Shown: positions 1 through 9,499 of the stretch, piece after piece | Numbering within the stretch: the first letter of the stretch is position 1 | How the letters are laid out: every line of letters starts with the position of its first letter | From: Bathynomus jamesi | Taxonomy: Eukaryota > Arthropoda > Malacostraca > Isopoda > Cirolanidae | Assembly: GCA_023014485.1 (NCBI GenBank) | Contig: JAJOZX010005802.1 | Coordinates: 1 to 64,000, forward strand | Reading direction: 5' to 3' | DNA: 64,000 nt | Made by a program: the position numbers and the translations under genes | Notes under the pieces: model-generated | Told to the model about the DNA's origin: nothing | The model's database searches: none | Seen by the model: the letters and a program-made list of their open reading frames with translations, nothing else

Positions 1-441
1 ACTAGCGGGTAGCTTGCTCCTCCACATGAACTCGGCCAGGTAGGTCTTAAGATGGTGTCGGGCCGTTCCTCGGTGACGCTTGTTCCTCCACTTTGCTGAT
101 CCCCACAAGCGTTCGATATTTTGAGTGTGGACTCCGGTATCTGCATCAACGAAATTGTATCGATGATTAACCTTGAAATGTTGGAAGCCAGCCTCCTGGA
201 GGTCGGTGGTCTTATATCCTCGCCAGCTGTCGGAGTAGATAATGGAACCTTCGGCGATGTTTTCCACAATGGCAGCCAAGAGAGTTGCAGCAGAGCGGTT
301 GGGAACTTGAACGATGAAGCAGTCGTTTGTTTCACGGCAAATTCCTCCGAACATCCATTGTTGTGGTAAAATGCGTCCGGCATTGTTTTTACGCCTCGTG
401 AACAGGCTCTCATCGATCTCAACCACTATTCTTGGTTTGCT
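1..441 (-). mobile_element. Merlin (IS1595/ISXO2-type) transposase fragment
   Basis: An open frame on the minus strand runs from 441 to the window edge, just after an in-frame TAG at 444-442. It reads as the catalytic domain of an ISXO2/IS1595-type DDE transposase, the enzyme of eukaryotic Merlin elements. Visible motifs, in order, are EIDESLF (first catalytic D), RRKNNAGR, QWMFGG, SDSWRGY (second D), VNHRYNFVD and HTQNIERLW (region of the last acidic residue). The N-terminal helix-turn-helix part is missing; the frame begins beside the CCTAA tract, so it is either 5'-truncated or preceded by an intron. No terminal repeats are visible because the element leaves the window. The family assignment rests on the motif series; whether it is active cannot be judged. 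Confidence 0.82.
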
Positions 442-450
442 CTAGGTTGG

Positions 451-503
451 CTAACCTAACCTAACCTAACCTAACCACACACTAACCTAACCTAACCTAA
501 CTA
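451..503. repeat. Interstitial CCTAA (TTAGG) telomere-type repeat
   Basis: Two short blocks of (CCTAA)n, 451-476 and 483-503, are separated by a few bases. TTAGG is the common arthropod telomere unit. Related degenerate tracts recur at 20370-20385, 33358-33540 and 62955-62990, so this looks like a dispersed low-complexity motif and not a chromosome end. Confidence 0.8.
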
Positions 504-612
504 AAAAATAAATGACCCACAAGTAAAAAGTGGAAACAGATAACCAATAGGTATATTAAAAAGCGGCGACAGATAACCCACAAGTACCAAATTTTTTTCT
601 AATTCAGTTTGG
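504..612. other. Intergenic, no gene seen
   Basis: AT-rich spacer with a short imperfect direct repeat (gacagataaccca-type, near 535 and 567). No coding or structured element recognised. Confidence 0.5.
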
Positions 613-1540
613 GGTTTAAGTAGATCAACTTTGTTGATGTTGTATAAATCCTTGGTACGTAGTAAATTAGACTATGGGTGTTTTTTGTACCATACCTGTT
701 CTAAAACTAATTTACTGAAGCTAGATATTAGAATACAGTATAAATGTATTAGACTGGCTTTGGGAGCTCTCAAATGCACAAGAGTTGATTATTTAGAAGC
801 TGAAGCAAACATTATGCCCTTGCATTATAGAAGGAAACTGTTAGGTGCTAGGTATGCTACTAAAATGTTAAGTTTTGATTCACATCCAACTAAAACATAT
901 ATTAATAGATTTTATAATTTTCAATTTTATAGACTACGCCCATACCCAGTACCTTTTAGCGGCTGGATCAAGGATTTTATCACCACGTGGGTTTAACATT
1001 TGATTTGCTAGCATCTCAGCAAAGTTCATATTTAATTTATCACCCTTTAACAGTGAGTTTTGACTTTTCTATTCATACCACTAACAACAAATTGGCTTTT
1101 GCAAATGTGCTCCAAAGAAGTTTTCTGGAAAGAGTAGAAACTTACAAAGAAAGAGGATACTTACCTGTATATACTGATGGATCTAAATCAGAAAGTGGCA
1201 CTGGCTGTGCATTTCTTTGGGATGGGGTGATTAAGGGTTTTTGCCTTCCAGAGCACTGTTCTATATTTACTGCAGAATTGTATGCTATGCTACAGGCTTT
1301 AATATATATTTGTCACAAATCAGACCTTACTAAGTTTGTTGTTTGTTCTGATTCCCTTTCTTCCCTGAAAGCTATACAGTCCTCTTCTGGGCATCATATA
1401 GTCATTCAGATTATTGAATTACTCAATCAGTATAATCTTTGATGCCTTTTTATGGACTCCTGGTCATGTTGGTATCCGGGGGAATGATACTGTTGATGAA
1501 GCAGCACACATGGCTTGTCTTCGGGTGTACTTAGTTGAAG
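613..1540 (+). pseudogene. Non-LTR retrotransposon 3' fragment (RT C-terminus plus RNase H)
   Basis: Three overlapping frames together give the C-terminal part of a LINE polyprotein. Frame 631-996 contains LYKSLVRSKLDYGCFLY, the conserved segment after the RT catalytic core. Frame 987-1442 contains an RNase H domain with TDGS, the AELYA glutamate and CSDSLSS. Frame 1414-1540 carries WTPGHVGIRGND, the last RNase H motif. An RNase H domain after RT is typical of I-group LINEs. The RT core and endonuclease are absent (5' truncation), and at least two frameshifts, near 990 and 1430, make it dead. Its upstream boundary is not sharp. Confidence 0.8.
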
Positions 1541-1799
1541 TTGAAGTTGGAGTGCCGGGGCGGGTGAAGTTAGTTCACACTGCACAGGCTCGGATCCAGG
1601 ATTTATATCAGGGTGGGGGGTACCAAGTAAATGTATTTCAAAGATTAATAAGCCAATGACAAAAACAAAATAAAATGTATACCTATTCTTTAATCTTACA
1701 TCATACTAAAGTGAACATATACACAGTTGACAAACGTATGAAATACAGCACCTTGTTACATATATCTAAAGGCTAGAACTAAATCACACCAAACAAGTG
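1541..1799. other. Spacer between LINE fragment and Polinton
   Basis: No reading frame or repeat that I recognise. The stretch may include the 3' untranslated part of the LINE fragment. The last six bases, caagtg, would be the expected left target duplication of the Polinton but are not repeated on its right side. Confidence 0.4.
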
Positions 1800-2085
1800 A
1801 GTAGTATAGCCGCAAAAGGGGAGAGTGCAGGAATGTTGCAGGTTATTATGTAATGTTGCAAAGGGGGGTGGGGGTTGTTGCAAAGGGGGAAGGGGGTTGT
1901 TGCAAAGGGGTGGGGGTTGTTGCAAAGGGGGGTGGGGGGGAAACTTGGAGGCGGCGTTATCCCCCAAGAGAAAGAAGGAGGAGGAGAGAAAGGAGGAGAG
2001 GTGTTCACCTGGCAGGAGCCAAGTGCACATTAAGACTTCAGCCGAGTTGGCGTTGTTTTGTAGGCTCCTAATCAGCCAGTTGGCG
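1800..2085 (+). repeat. Polinton left terminal inverted repeat
   Basis: Begins AGTAGTATAGCC, then runs through a G-rich minisatellite of GTTGCAAAGGGG units (about 1854-1945), a segment with GGAGGCGGCGTTATCCCCC, a purine-rich AGGAGGAG tract and the end CTCCTAATCAGCCAG. The same order, near identical apart from the copy number of the minisatellite, is found on the opposite strand at 19255-19541. Confidence 0.85.
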
Positions 2086-2700
2086 TAAATGGCTTGAGTT
2101 GCCAGATACCGCGATACCATTGTATACATTATTATAGACTCCTAATCAGCCAGTTGGCTGTAAATGGTTGTCAGATACCTCTTTTTAGCAGTATTATTGC
2201 ATACATTATTATTATATACGCCTAATCAGCCAGTTGGCTGAGTTGCCAGATAGCGCCATGTATTCCGAAGACAGAGTTGCCAGATACCATTGTATACACT
2301 ATTATAGACTCCTAATCAGCCAGTTGGCTGTAAATGGTTGTCAGATACCTCTTTTTAGCAGTATTATTGCATACATTATTATTATATACGCCTAATCAGC
2401 CAGTTGGCTGTAAATGAGTTGCCAGATAGCGCCATGTATTCCGAAGACAGAGTTGCCAGATACCATTGTATACACTATTATAGACTCCTAATCAGCCAGT
2501 TGGCTGTAAATGGTTGTCAGATACCTCTTTTTAGCAGTATTATTGCACACATTATTATTATATACGCCTAATCATCCAGTTGGCTGAGTTGCCAGATAGC
2601 GCCATGTATTCCATTGTATACACTATTATAGACTCCTAATCAGCCAGTTGGCTTAGAAGGCTTAAATATTGCCAGATACCTGTTGTATACATTATTAGAA
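2086..2700. repeat. Subterminal tandem repeat, about 170-bp unit
   Basis: About 3.5 copies of a unit starting near CTCCTAATCAGCCAGTTGGC, with unit starts near 2139, 2309, 2485 and 2633, so spacings are 170, 176 and 148 bp. The units also contain GTTGCCAGATAGCGCCATG. A related piece lies inside the right end at 18640-18720 in inverted orientation. No coding potential. Confidence 0.85.
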
Positions 2701-2989
2701 TACCGGTAGTAGAAGGCATAACAATAAACAACATTGCATCATTCTTTTATTATAAATATATGGAAAATAAATATACATTTGAGGAATATGCGTATAACAG
2801 AATATATACACACAATTAATATATATATAAAATAAAATATAATTTCATATACACTTCAATAGAAATATGTACATAACAGTACAGGAGAAATATACACACA
2901 CACACAATTATGGTGATATATAAAATAAAATATACATTTCATATACACTTCAATATGTACATAACAGTACAGGAGAAATATCAAGCAAA

Positions 2990-3021
<32 letters not shown>

Positions 3022-3147
3022 AATATATATACACTCATAGAAATATGTACATAACAGTACAGGAGAAATATCAAGCAAAATATATATATATATAAACACA
3101 AATCAATAGAAATATGCGTATAATCGTCAAGCAAATATATATACAAT
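2701..3147. repeat. AT-rich tandem repeat downstream of left-arm gene
   Basis: Repeats of a roughly 60-90 bp unit containing ATATGTACATAACAGTACAG (near 2863, 2954 and 3043) with interspersed TA runs. Reading frames here are low-complexity and not believable. The stretch is the 3' flank of the leftward gene cluster. Confidence 0.7.
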
Positions 3148-3495
3148 TCACTTTTTTTTCAAAATACTAAACTCGGTCTTAATCGAGTTTACAATTACAT
3201 CATTATTGCTCTGCATTACGCAGTATATGCGGCTTAATAATATTTCACCGCTTAAAGTATAGGGAAACCTGTATTCGATATGAATGGCTTTCATATCGTT
3301 CAGTACTATTTTTGTTCCCACTTTACAACCGGTTGGTAAGTCATCTTTAAACACGTCTAGAATACAATCAAAAGCACGCACAAAGAGTTCATCGTTAGCT
3401 ACATTATTAAACACAAGTTTATAAGAACGCTTTTCCAATCGAGGGTTTATTTCTACCGACTCGAGCTTTTCAATCGTGAACTCTTCACTCAACAT
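3148..3495 (-). CDS. Polinton left-arm protein 1, unknown function
   Basis: A 115-residue leftward frame, last gene of the left arm. The ATG at 3495 overlaps the last 11 bases of the upstream gene (3485-4198), a virus-like tight arrangement supporting that both are real and perhaps co-transcribed. I see no signal peptide, membrane segment or known catalytic motif; the protein is mixed in charge and ends in a short lysine run. I do not recognise a family. Polintons commonly carry lineage-specific genes at this end. Confidence reflects the overlap and the codon-like composition. Confidence 0.6.
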   Translation of the reverse strand: MLSEEFTIEKLESVEINPRLEKRSYKLVFNNVANDELFVRAFDCILDVFKDDLPTGCKVGTKIVLNDMKAIHIEYRFPYTLSGEILLSRIYCVMQSNNDVIVNSIKTEFSILKKK

Positions 3496-4198
3496 AGCGG
3501 CAATTGAAATAATCTTCTAAATCGTTACGACAACTGCGCGTTATATAAAGAAATAGTTCTTCAGGGTGAACGGTGTAGGTGAGCTCAGCCTTGTACCGAT
3601 CAATTGCTTTGTACCAAAGTTCATGGTATTTCAAAGAGTCTAAACTTTTTAAATAAACATCCAGCACTAGACCATTCTCACCAGCCCTACACTCGGTAAA
3701 CCCATCGAGCAGAGCAGTGTATGCGTATTCAAGTACTGTATCAAAATAAAACATATCCGTAACACGCGCGTCTAATATAGGTTTCAGTTTACGGAATCCG
3801 ACGATTTCAAACATTCTGTCGAGGATGAAACGGTTTCGCGTAGGAATAAGAGCGTTATTATCAGAAGCATTCTTCCACATCAGCCTTATATCAATGCACG
3901 GCCGATCGTTATTTATACACAACGTACATACAACGGCGTATGAGGGCGCGTCACTAATCTGCTCTCTTCTTGTACCTACGTTAGCAGGTATTTTATAACG
4001 ATCTTCACACCACTTATCAACTATCACGAAGATTCTATTCATCTCCTCGATACTTAAATAAACCCGTTTGTTTGTCGGTCTACATTCCGTTTCCAGTACA
4101 TAGCTAATGGTACCGGAATTACGCCTGAACACGCGCAACGATTTCGTCACGGACACATCGTACGAGGCGTTGAGAATGCTGCTCAAAGGAAGTTCCAT
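3485..4198 (-). CDS. Polinton left-arm protein 2, unknown function
   Basis: A 237-residue leftward frame starting at the ATG at 4198. It contains FVIVDKWCEDRYKI at roughly residues 57-70, strikingly similar to LVDGWCDKRYYV in the neighbouring 185-residue protein, so the two may be diverged paralogues. The C-terminal half is rich in aromatic and charged residues with a Cys-poor, probably globular composition. No signal peptide or transmembrane helix is apparent. I do not recognise a family. It is separated by about 200 bp from the next gene upstream, which could hold its promoter, though no clear TATA box is seen. Confidence 0.65.
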   Translation of the reverse strand: MELPLSSILNASYDVSVTKSLRVFRRNSGTISYVLETECRPTNKRVYLSIEEMNRIFVIVDKWCEDRYKIPANVGTRREQISDAPSYAVVCTLCINNDRPCIDIRLMWKNASDNNALIPTRNRFILDRMFEIVGFRKLKPILDARVTDMFYFDTVLEYAYTALLDGFTECRAGENGLVLDVYLKSLDSLKYHELWYKAIDRYKAELTYTVHPEELFLYITRSCRNDLEDYFNCRYVE

Positions 4199-4396
4199 CG
4201 TATTCGAGAGCGCACGTCCACTCGGCTCAAGCTCTGAGATAACTATGAGCCGTGTGAGGCACAGGCAGGAACGGTTCGACGGGCGGCTGACTCGATGATA
4301 CGTGAATGGGCATGTTCGTACGACTCGAATTGTTGCACATATTTGTTTTTCCGTTTCGTCACTACCAGCCTACGCACTTTGGATAAGAACTAGGCG
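4199..4396. other. Intergenic spacer within leftward block
   Basis: About 200 bp between two leftward genes. It would contain the 5' leader of the 237-residue gene and the 3' end of the 185-residue gene. No clear core promoter motif is visible. Confidence 0.4.
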
Positions 4397-4954
4397 CTAA
4401 TCATCTCCACACTCCGGCGCACTATTTGAGAGGAACATATGCTCATATTTTTCCTTTCTACCCATCAAACGATACTCGTCTCTAAAATCTGTTAAAAACT
4501 CACGCATGGCACTAGCCACAACCTCACTATGAACCTCATCATGATATACGTTAATATAGTGATAAAAACACCTAAGATTGTCCATGATCACGAGATTCAC
4601 ATTTTCAGACGTAGGGTATGAGTAATCGACATGGTGTAGCATGACGTAATACCGCTTGTCACACCACCCATCCACAAGGCTCATTATCCATACCTGCTGC
4701 TTCTCTTCTGCACGCGTTGTTTCTTTTACTTCACGGTGTATGTGAGACTTTATAAAGTTTAGCCCTGCAGCATACTTCAGCACATCGTCTGTGCAACGAA
4801 AGCCTTCAACAGTCTCACCAGAACATCCGTAGAGTATTTGTACATCTTGGAACTTCGCACAATCCAATGTGGTTTTAAAAGAGGCATAGGAGGGGGGAAT
4901 AGGAAGTTTTTCGGTATCCACCACATCCTCACACTTTACTGAATACCATTTCAT
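4397..4954 (-). CDS. Polinton left-arm protein 3, unknown function
   Basis: A 185-residue leftward frame with ATG at 4954. It contains WIMSLVDGWCDKRYYV near the middle (about residues 89-104), a motif shared with protein 2, followed by a stretch rich in Tyr and His. No signal peptide, membrane helix or catalytic signature is recognised. Upstream lies a run of GT/CA dinucleotides (5112-5144) and then the 3' end of the polymerase gene. The shared WC motif suggests that an ancestral left-arm gene was duplicated; this is inference from a short match. Confidence 0.62.
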   Translation of the reverse strand: MKWYSVKCEDVVDTEKLPIPPSYASFKTTLDCAKFQDVQILYGCSGETVEGFRCTDDVLKYAAGLNFIKSHIHREVKETTRAEEKQQVWIMSLVDGWCDKRYYVMLHHVDYSYPTSENVNLVIMDNLRCFYHYINVYHDEVHSEVVASAMREFLTDFRDEYRLMGRKEKYEHMFLSNSAPECGDD

Positions 4955-5108
4955 AAACGTTGTGCAAGCATATTAAAGGTAGCCATTTCAATATACGTCT
5001 GATCTGAATACACGTCTGATCTCTCGGGCTTACTGCGGTCGACTGACCACGCAGGGACTCCCAGATAGTAGCATGACTCACGCAGTGGGCGGAGCTTAGA
5101 ACTTTCAC

Positions 5109-5111
<3 letters not shown>

Positions 5112-5144
<33 letters not shown>
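5112..5144. repeat. CA/GT microsatellite
   Basis: About 16 CA units. A 63-codon leftward frame spans it (4951-5142) but its first half is microsatellite-encoded Cys-Val, so I do not call it a gene. Confidence 0.95.
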
Positions 5145-5147
<3 letters not shown>

Positions 5148-5159
5148 GGAGAAAGTGAA

Positions 5160-5280
5160 ACGCTATTTGATTTATTTAATAAACGAGATATTCAAGTTAT
5201 ATATATTTACAAATACGATTTAATAAACGAGATATTCAAGTTATATATATATATATATATTTACAAATAGATACGATTAT
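5160..5280. repeat. Direct repeat and poly(A) signal region 3' of polymerase
   Basis: A roughly 50-bp segment (TTTAATAAACGAGATATTCA plus TA run) occurs twice in tandem, about 5167-5217 and 5219-5276. On the minus strand an AATAAA-type poly(A) signal lies near 5176-5171, suitable for the polymerase transcript ending at 5306. Confidence 0.6.
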
Positions 5281-5305
5281 ATACAAGACGTGTGAGTTAG
5301 AAGCA

Positions 5306-8300
5306 TCATTGGTATCCAAAGGGTACGGTATCATAGGTGCCAGGTAACTGGTAACGTTTCCTATAGGTGTTACGGCACACCATCGTACCCCTAAGTTCCT
5401 TCACGCCTCCCAGCTTCTGCGCCCGAAAATTGTGGGTGCCTACAATTAGTTGGTGAGGTTGCAAACATACTAGATCCTTCAACGACTCAAAGTTAACAAC
5501 CTCCCGATTCGCATGGTTGAGCGTAATACCCTTTGCCTTCACGATATATTTCATTTCCTCCCCTACCCTGACCCGTACCCCATAAGTCTTAGGTCCTGTT
5601 GAGATAAAAGAGTCGGCGTATGCGTCGTCCCCATACTCATCCTTGATCTCATCAGTGAGCTCGCCGAGGAACTCCCCAATAGCGGGCATGTAATCACCCT
5701 CCCTCTCTGTGAATATCACGCTATCTGTATCGGCATACAATACTCTCCGCCCAAGAGAATGCAATAGACCCCAAAGTTTTATACGGGCGTAGGCTGTTGT
5801 GAAGCTCGCCACAGGTATGTTTGTAACCCTTGAGGTATCTGTGGCAAATTCAGTGTTGTTGTACTTTATTACGTAAGTATTACCTACATTCACGATCTCC
5901 ATGACCTCTTTATCGGGGGCATTGGCATAATCCCAGACATCGCTATAACTTTGTGCCAAATGAATGTTCCCTCTGCCGGTATTCTGCGCAAATTTTCCCC
6001 ATAGACTGTTTAGACACAATTTTGCACTAAAGCGCTTGCCAGGATTCTTTACAATTTGGACACGATCAAGTTGTATACCTTCGCGGTCGCGGTAACGTTG
6101 AATATAGGCAGACTTTTCATCTTCGGTATCAACTCCTCGCGGATACCCTGATGCTTCAACCTTATCCTTCAAAAAGGCGTTTATATATGGTGTGAAAAGG
6201 TTGGGGAGCTTCTGAAACCTCCACACCTCGTGTATCTTCAGTATTCTATAACCATGGCGTACGGCTAGGGCCAGCTCAGGACTTGTATATACGCCTCTGA
6301 TCTTACGCTGGTGGGGTATATGGTTACATTCGCCGTTATCCTCTTCCGCGCACTTCACGCACAGGGGAAACATGAGCTTGTCGTCGATAACGACAGGTAA
6401 GATCGGCATCCATAAATTGCGTGGGGGGAGTACGTCTACGAAAGAGAGCCCAAAGTAATGATCATTCAAATTTTTTGAAAATTCATTGATGGAGGGTATG
6501 CTAGGTCCCACCAGTTTCTCAGGAGCGCCCACGGGGTACGGATGGCTCTTCATCACGTATGGGTATAAAGAACAGAAATCGTAGTAATGGAGCTTCACGC
6601 CCACCGTAGGTGGAAAGTATAGTCTGAATGGATTTGTACGTCCTCCAAACAAGCTATCACCACATTTGAGAGGGTCCAGCACCATTGAACGCTTGATCGT
6701 TTTTATTTCCTCACGGTATACATCGTCTGTCTCCATCCGTGCATCATATTCATGCTCCCACAAGACTTTGTGAGTGAACTGTGATCCTATAAGTTGATCG
6801 CGGGTGCGGGTCCCTGCAAGACAGTCGGCAGGAGATCTACCGTGGATATCTCCGACGATACCGCACTCAGGGCGGGGGCATCCATGCCACCAGCATCCAT
6901 TAAAGGAATACACAGTCTTCACACCAGTGACACGGTTTTCACTTAACCCATCAACCCAAAAAACACGTCCATTAATCTTAATGGGTACTTCACCCGTGTT
7001 GCGGGCGTGCTTTATGTATACACCTGTTTGTTGCTGCAGGTGTATGAGCCAGTAAATAGCCTTGTGTCCGTAACTGCGGGGGTTGTTTCGGTGAATAATG
7101 GCTAAGGTGTCTTTAGGCATGAAGTTATTCTTGAACACCGTAAAACATAATGATGCGATGGTGGTTGCGACTTGCAGTGGATCGCATTTGAAACGGGCTA
7201 TGTACATACTTCTAAAGGCCTGGAAACATACTCTAAGCACGCGCACATCATTCACGCAATAACGCTCACATTCATCAGCTATATTATAAGGGTTACTTTC
7301 ATTAAAACTGTCGTAGTATCGATCAAAGTCTTCACGTTCATCCATGCAGTCAAAATAATGTTTGGGGGGTGGTGGGCCTACGTAGTTTAAAGTCTCGCTG
7401 GTGAGGAAAGTGTATGGGAAGTATCCTTTGGAAACTTCAGCTGCTACTCCCATCACCTTGGGTAGCTTTGCTAATTTACAAGGTGTGAATAATAAAGTAT
7501 CTTTAAATTGTACATTGCCTCTTATCTGCATCTGTATTAATTTGTTGCCTCTTTTCAATGGATCACCTGTAAATATCTCAGAGGATTCGTGTTCAAGCAA
7601 CTCCTTATAAAGGAACTGCGTGTCAAACTTTGCCCCGTTATGGGCGAGAATATACACAGTCATTTTTTTGAACTTGTCGGCTAACTTGACAATATAGGAC
7701 ACAAATAGTTTCACAGGACTATCGCTGACATTCGTTTTAAAAACGTTTGTCCGTTTACCGCATTTGGGGCACTCGTCACATTCGATACCCATACACTCAT
7801 CACAGATGGTCTGGCTCACAAGTAAATGTGGAATTACCTCTTTGGTTTCAGCGTTCGTATATGTTTCTATATCGTAGTACACAGTTATACAAGGGTTATT
7901 TTTAGGCTTAGCATCTTTCATATAACACACATGCTTTACTCCATCCGCCTTATATTCCTCCTGGCATGTAGGACAGTGAATTACGTCGCACTTGTGCTTA
8001 AATTTTCCCCAATTATCCATTGTGTGAAACATACCACATTCACAGATTCTCATTTTCCTGCACGTACCAATTGATTTATGGAGATCAAAGCAGCTATTAT
8101 TGAAAAATGTGCGTCTACACACATCACAGTCTCTCTTCTCAACTACACGGCTTTCACATTTGGTGCTTTTACACTGCTCACATACCATGTGACATTCTTT
8201 ACAATGTCTCACTATATCATCCGCAAACTCGAGGCACCCCTTACACAAATCATGATGTCTCCCATATTTTCGACTTTTGTCATAACTCGCGTAAAGCCCC

Positions 8301-8833
8301 CTTATATTACGGATGGGGAGATACGTTGTCCCTGACAATCCTAAAATAAGTAGGGGCCTTGTACGATCTCTCACACAGCTTTTAAAAACATACACAGTCC
8401 GGCGGCGATCATCCAAACCAAATATAACTATGCGCACATTCATTTCCTGTTCTACCTTTCTCAGCTCTTCAGGACCCATATTACAGTCAAATTCAAGTTC
8501 ACAGTCTACAGCTAGTTTACGGGCACGCTCAACGATCGTAGGCAGCCAAATTTTTTGAGTCCGTGTATTTTGTACAGTAAACATACGTGCTAAGAGTACT
8601 GCTATAAAGCCGCAACCACGATCGACGTTTATATGCCTTCGGTAAATAGTTGGAGAATTGAAGTTAAGAGTGTACGGTATGGCACTATGACCCGCAACAC
8701 GGAATACACGGTCAATATTTACCGTGAAGTTGTCCATATTGAAGGCTATACTACTTTGGACGGCTTGCATTATACGCCCTAATATATATTCTACATCTTC
8801 AGCAGCCAAACGTCTAACGGTACTATCACCCAA
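5306..8833 (-). CDS. Protein-primed family B DNA polymerase (Polinton pPolB)
   Basis: A 1175-residue intact frame, normal for Polinton pPolB, which replicates the element's DNA using a protein primer. A Cys/His-rich N-terminal region (about residues 195-300) resembles zinc-binding clusters. Exonuclease motifs follow: YYDIET (about 320), NGAKFD (about 400) and YCVND (about 524). Polymerase motifs are YDFCSLYP (motif A, about 750), KLCLNSLWGKFAQ (motif B, about 934) and YADTDSV (motif C, about 1032). All expected acidic catalytic residues are present. The gene is leftward, its start overlaps the end of the upstream 189-residue frame by 43 bp, and its 3' end is followed by an AATAAA-type signal. 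It is the best-preserved gene of the element. Confidence 0.95.
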   Translation of the reverse strand: MGDSTVRRLAAEDVEYILGRIMQAVQSSIAFNMDNFTVNIDRVFRVAGHSAIPYTLNFNSPTIYRRHINVDRGCGFIAVLLARMFTVQNTRTQKIWLPTIVERARKLAVDCELEFDCNMGPEELRKVEQEMNVRIVIFGLDDRRRTVYVFKSCVRDRTRPLLILGLSGTTYLPIRNIRGLYASYDKSRKYGRHHDLCKGCLEFADDIVRHCKECHMVCEQCKSTKCESRVVEKRDCDVCRRTFFNNSCFDLHKSIGTCRKMRICECGMFHTMDNWGKFKHKCDVIHCPTCQEEYKADGVKHVCYMKDAKPKNNPCITVYYDIETYTNAETKEVIPHLLVSQTICDECMGIECDECPKCGKRTNVFKTNVSDSPVKLFVSYIVKLADKFKKMTVYILAHNGAKFDTQFLYKELLEHESSEIFTGDPLKRGNKLIQMQIRGNVQFKDTLLFTPCKLAKLPKVMGVAAEVSKGYFPYTFLTSETLNYVGPPPPKHYFDCMDEREDFDRYYDSFNESNPYNIADECERYCVNDVRVLRVCFQAFRSMYIARFKCDPLQVATTIASLCFTVFKNNFMPKDTLAIIHRNNPRSYGHKAIYWLIHLQQQTGVYIKHARNTGEVPIKINGRVFWVDGLSENRVTGVKTVYSFNGCWWHGCPRPECGIVGDIHGRSPADCLAGTRTRDQLIGSQFTHKVLWEHEYDARMETDDVYREEIKTIKRSMVLDPLKCGDSLFGGRTNPFRLYFPPTVGVKLHYYDFCSLYPYVMKSHPYPVGAPEKLVGPSIPSINEFSKNLNDHYFGLSFVDVLPPRNLWMPILPVVIDDKLMFPLCVKCAEEDNGECNHIPHQRKIRGVYTSPELALAVRHGYRILKIHEVWRFQKLPNLFTPYINAFLKDKVEASGYPRGVDTEDEKSAYIQRYRDREGIQLDRVQIVKNPGKRFSAKLCLNSLWGKFAQNTGRGNIHLAQSYSDVWDYANAPDKEVMEIVNVGNTYVIKYNNTEFATDTSRVTNIPVASFTTAYARIKLWGLLHSLGRRVLYADTDSVIFTEREGDYMPAIGEFLGELTDEIKDEYGDDAYADSFISTGPKTYGVRVRVGEEMKYIVKAKGITLNHANREVVNFESLKDLVCLQPHQLIVGTHNFRAQKLGGVKELRGTMVCRNTYRKRYQLPGTYDTVPFGYQ

Positions 8834-9360
8834 TAATCGTCTACATCACCGTCATCTGACCCGAACCCAAAGGACAGACTCGTCCTGACCTCACGCTCGT
8901 CGCGATTCTGAAGAGCAAACTCTATAATACGCTCTACAACCCTGCGTATCCCGCGCTCAATTCCATTGCTATACAGGGCTCTATGGTCGACCCTGACTCT
9001 ATACCGATTTCTAGTCAAGGCGGGGGTGGGGGCTGCGGCGCGCACCAACTCGAACGTAATAACATCCTCAACAGAACGGGGGGCGGATGAATTAGTGGCT
9101 ATATTAGGTGCTGCTGCTGGGGGCCCTGTTGCGTAGGAGGGTTGGGGATCTATTATTGTAGACTTAACAGAACGGGGGGCGGAATAAGGGGGTATATTAG
9201 GTGCTGCTGCTGGGGAGGTTGTTGCGTAAGAGGTTGAGGGTTGGGGGTCTGCTGCAACAGGTACGTATTTCGGCCGCTTTATACCTGATGTGGGGTTCTC
9301 ATACCTCCGCTTTGGACGTGCAACCTGTATCGCTGGTGAGGGTTCAGGGGAGGAGATCAC
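8791..9360 (-). CDS. Polinton proline/serine-rich protein upstream of pPolB
   Basis: A 189-residue leftward frame overlapping the polymerase start. The first half is low complexity, rich in Pro, Ser, Ala and Thr, with a short near-repeated segment (PSYAT.PAAAPNI appears twice, about residues 42-55 and 73-86). The second half, from about residue 100, is more globular and ends in an acidic DDGDVDD stretch. No catalytic motif is seen. Its position directly upstream of pPolB would suit a terminal-protein or replication accessory role, but that is only positional inference; it may also be the N-terminal part of an overlapping polymerase transcript. Confidence 0.55.
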   Translation of the reverse strand: MISSPEPSPAIQVARPKRRYENPTSGIKRPKYVPVAADPQPSTSYATTSPAAAPNIPPYSAPRSVKSTIIDPQPSYATGPPAAAPNIATNSSAPRSVEDVITFELVRAAAPTPALTRNRYRVRVDHRALYSNGIERGIRRVVERIIEFALQNRDEREVRTSLSFGFGSDDGDVDDYWVIVPLDVWLLKM

Positions 9361-9499
9361 AACTACACTGTCATCGTCATCCGTAATGATAGGGTGCTCT
9401 ACCTCATCGTCGGTTCTGTGGGAGAAGAAATATAAGGATCAGCACTCAAAATTTGTAATATTTTGTAAATGACCCACTTAGGAGTGTGACGTGTTAGAA
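9361..9499. promoter_or_regulatory. Divergent promoter region of the Polinton
   Basis: About 140 bp separate the leftward polymerase block from the rightward ATPase/capsid block, so both transcription units probably start here. AT-rich parts (near 9430 and 9455) are present but no convincing TATA/initiator pair can be assigned by eye. Confidence 0.45.

Noticed and set aside
1779..2129. Overlapping Pro/Leu-rich and Gly-rich frames on both strands
   Set aside because: They translate the minisatellite of the Polinton inverted repeat, and the same happens at 19245-19564; composition is purely repeat-driven.
2856..3146. Tyr/Ile-rich minus frame of 96 codons
   Set aside because: Encoded by AT-rich tandem repeats and TA runs.
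4951..5142. 63-codon minus frame upstream of left-arm protein 3
   Set aside because: Its first part is a CA/GT microsatellite; no conserved feature. It may be a leader, but nothing supports translation.
6804..8558. Several plus-strand frames of 60-85 codons
   Set aside because: All lie antisense to the intact DNA polymerase gene and have no domains.
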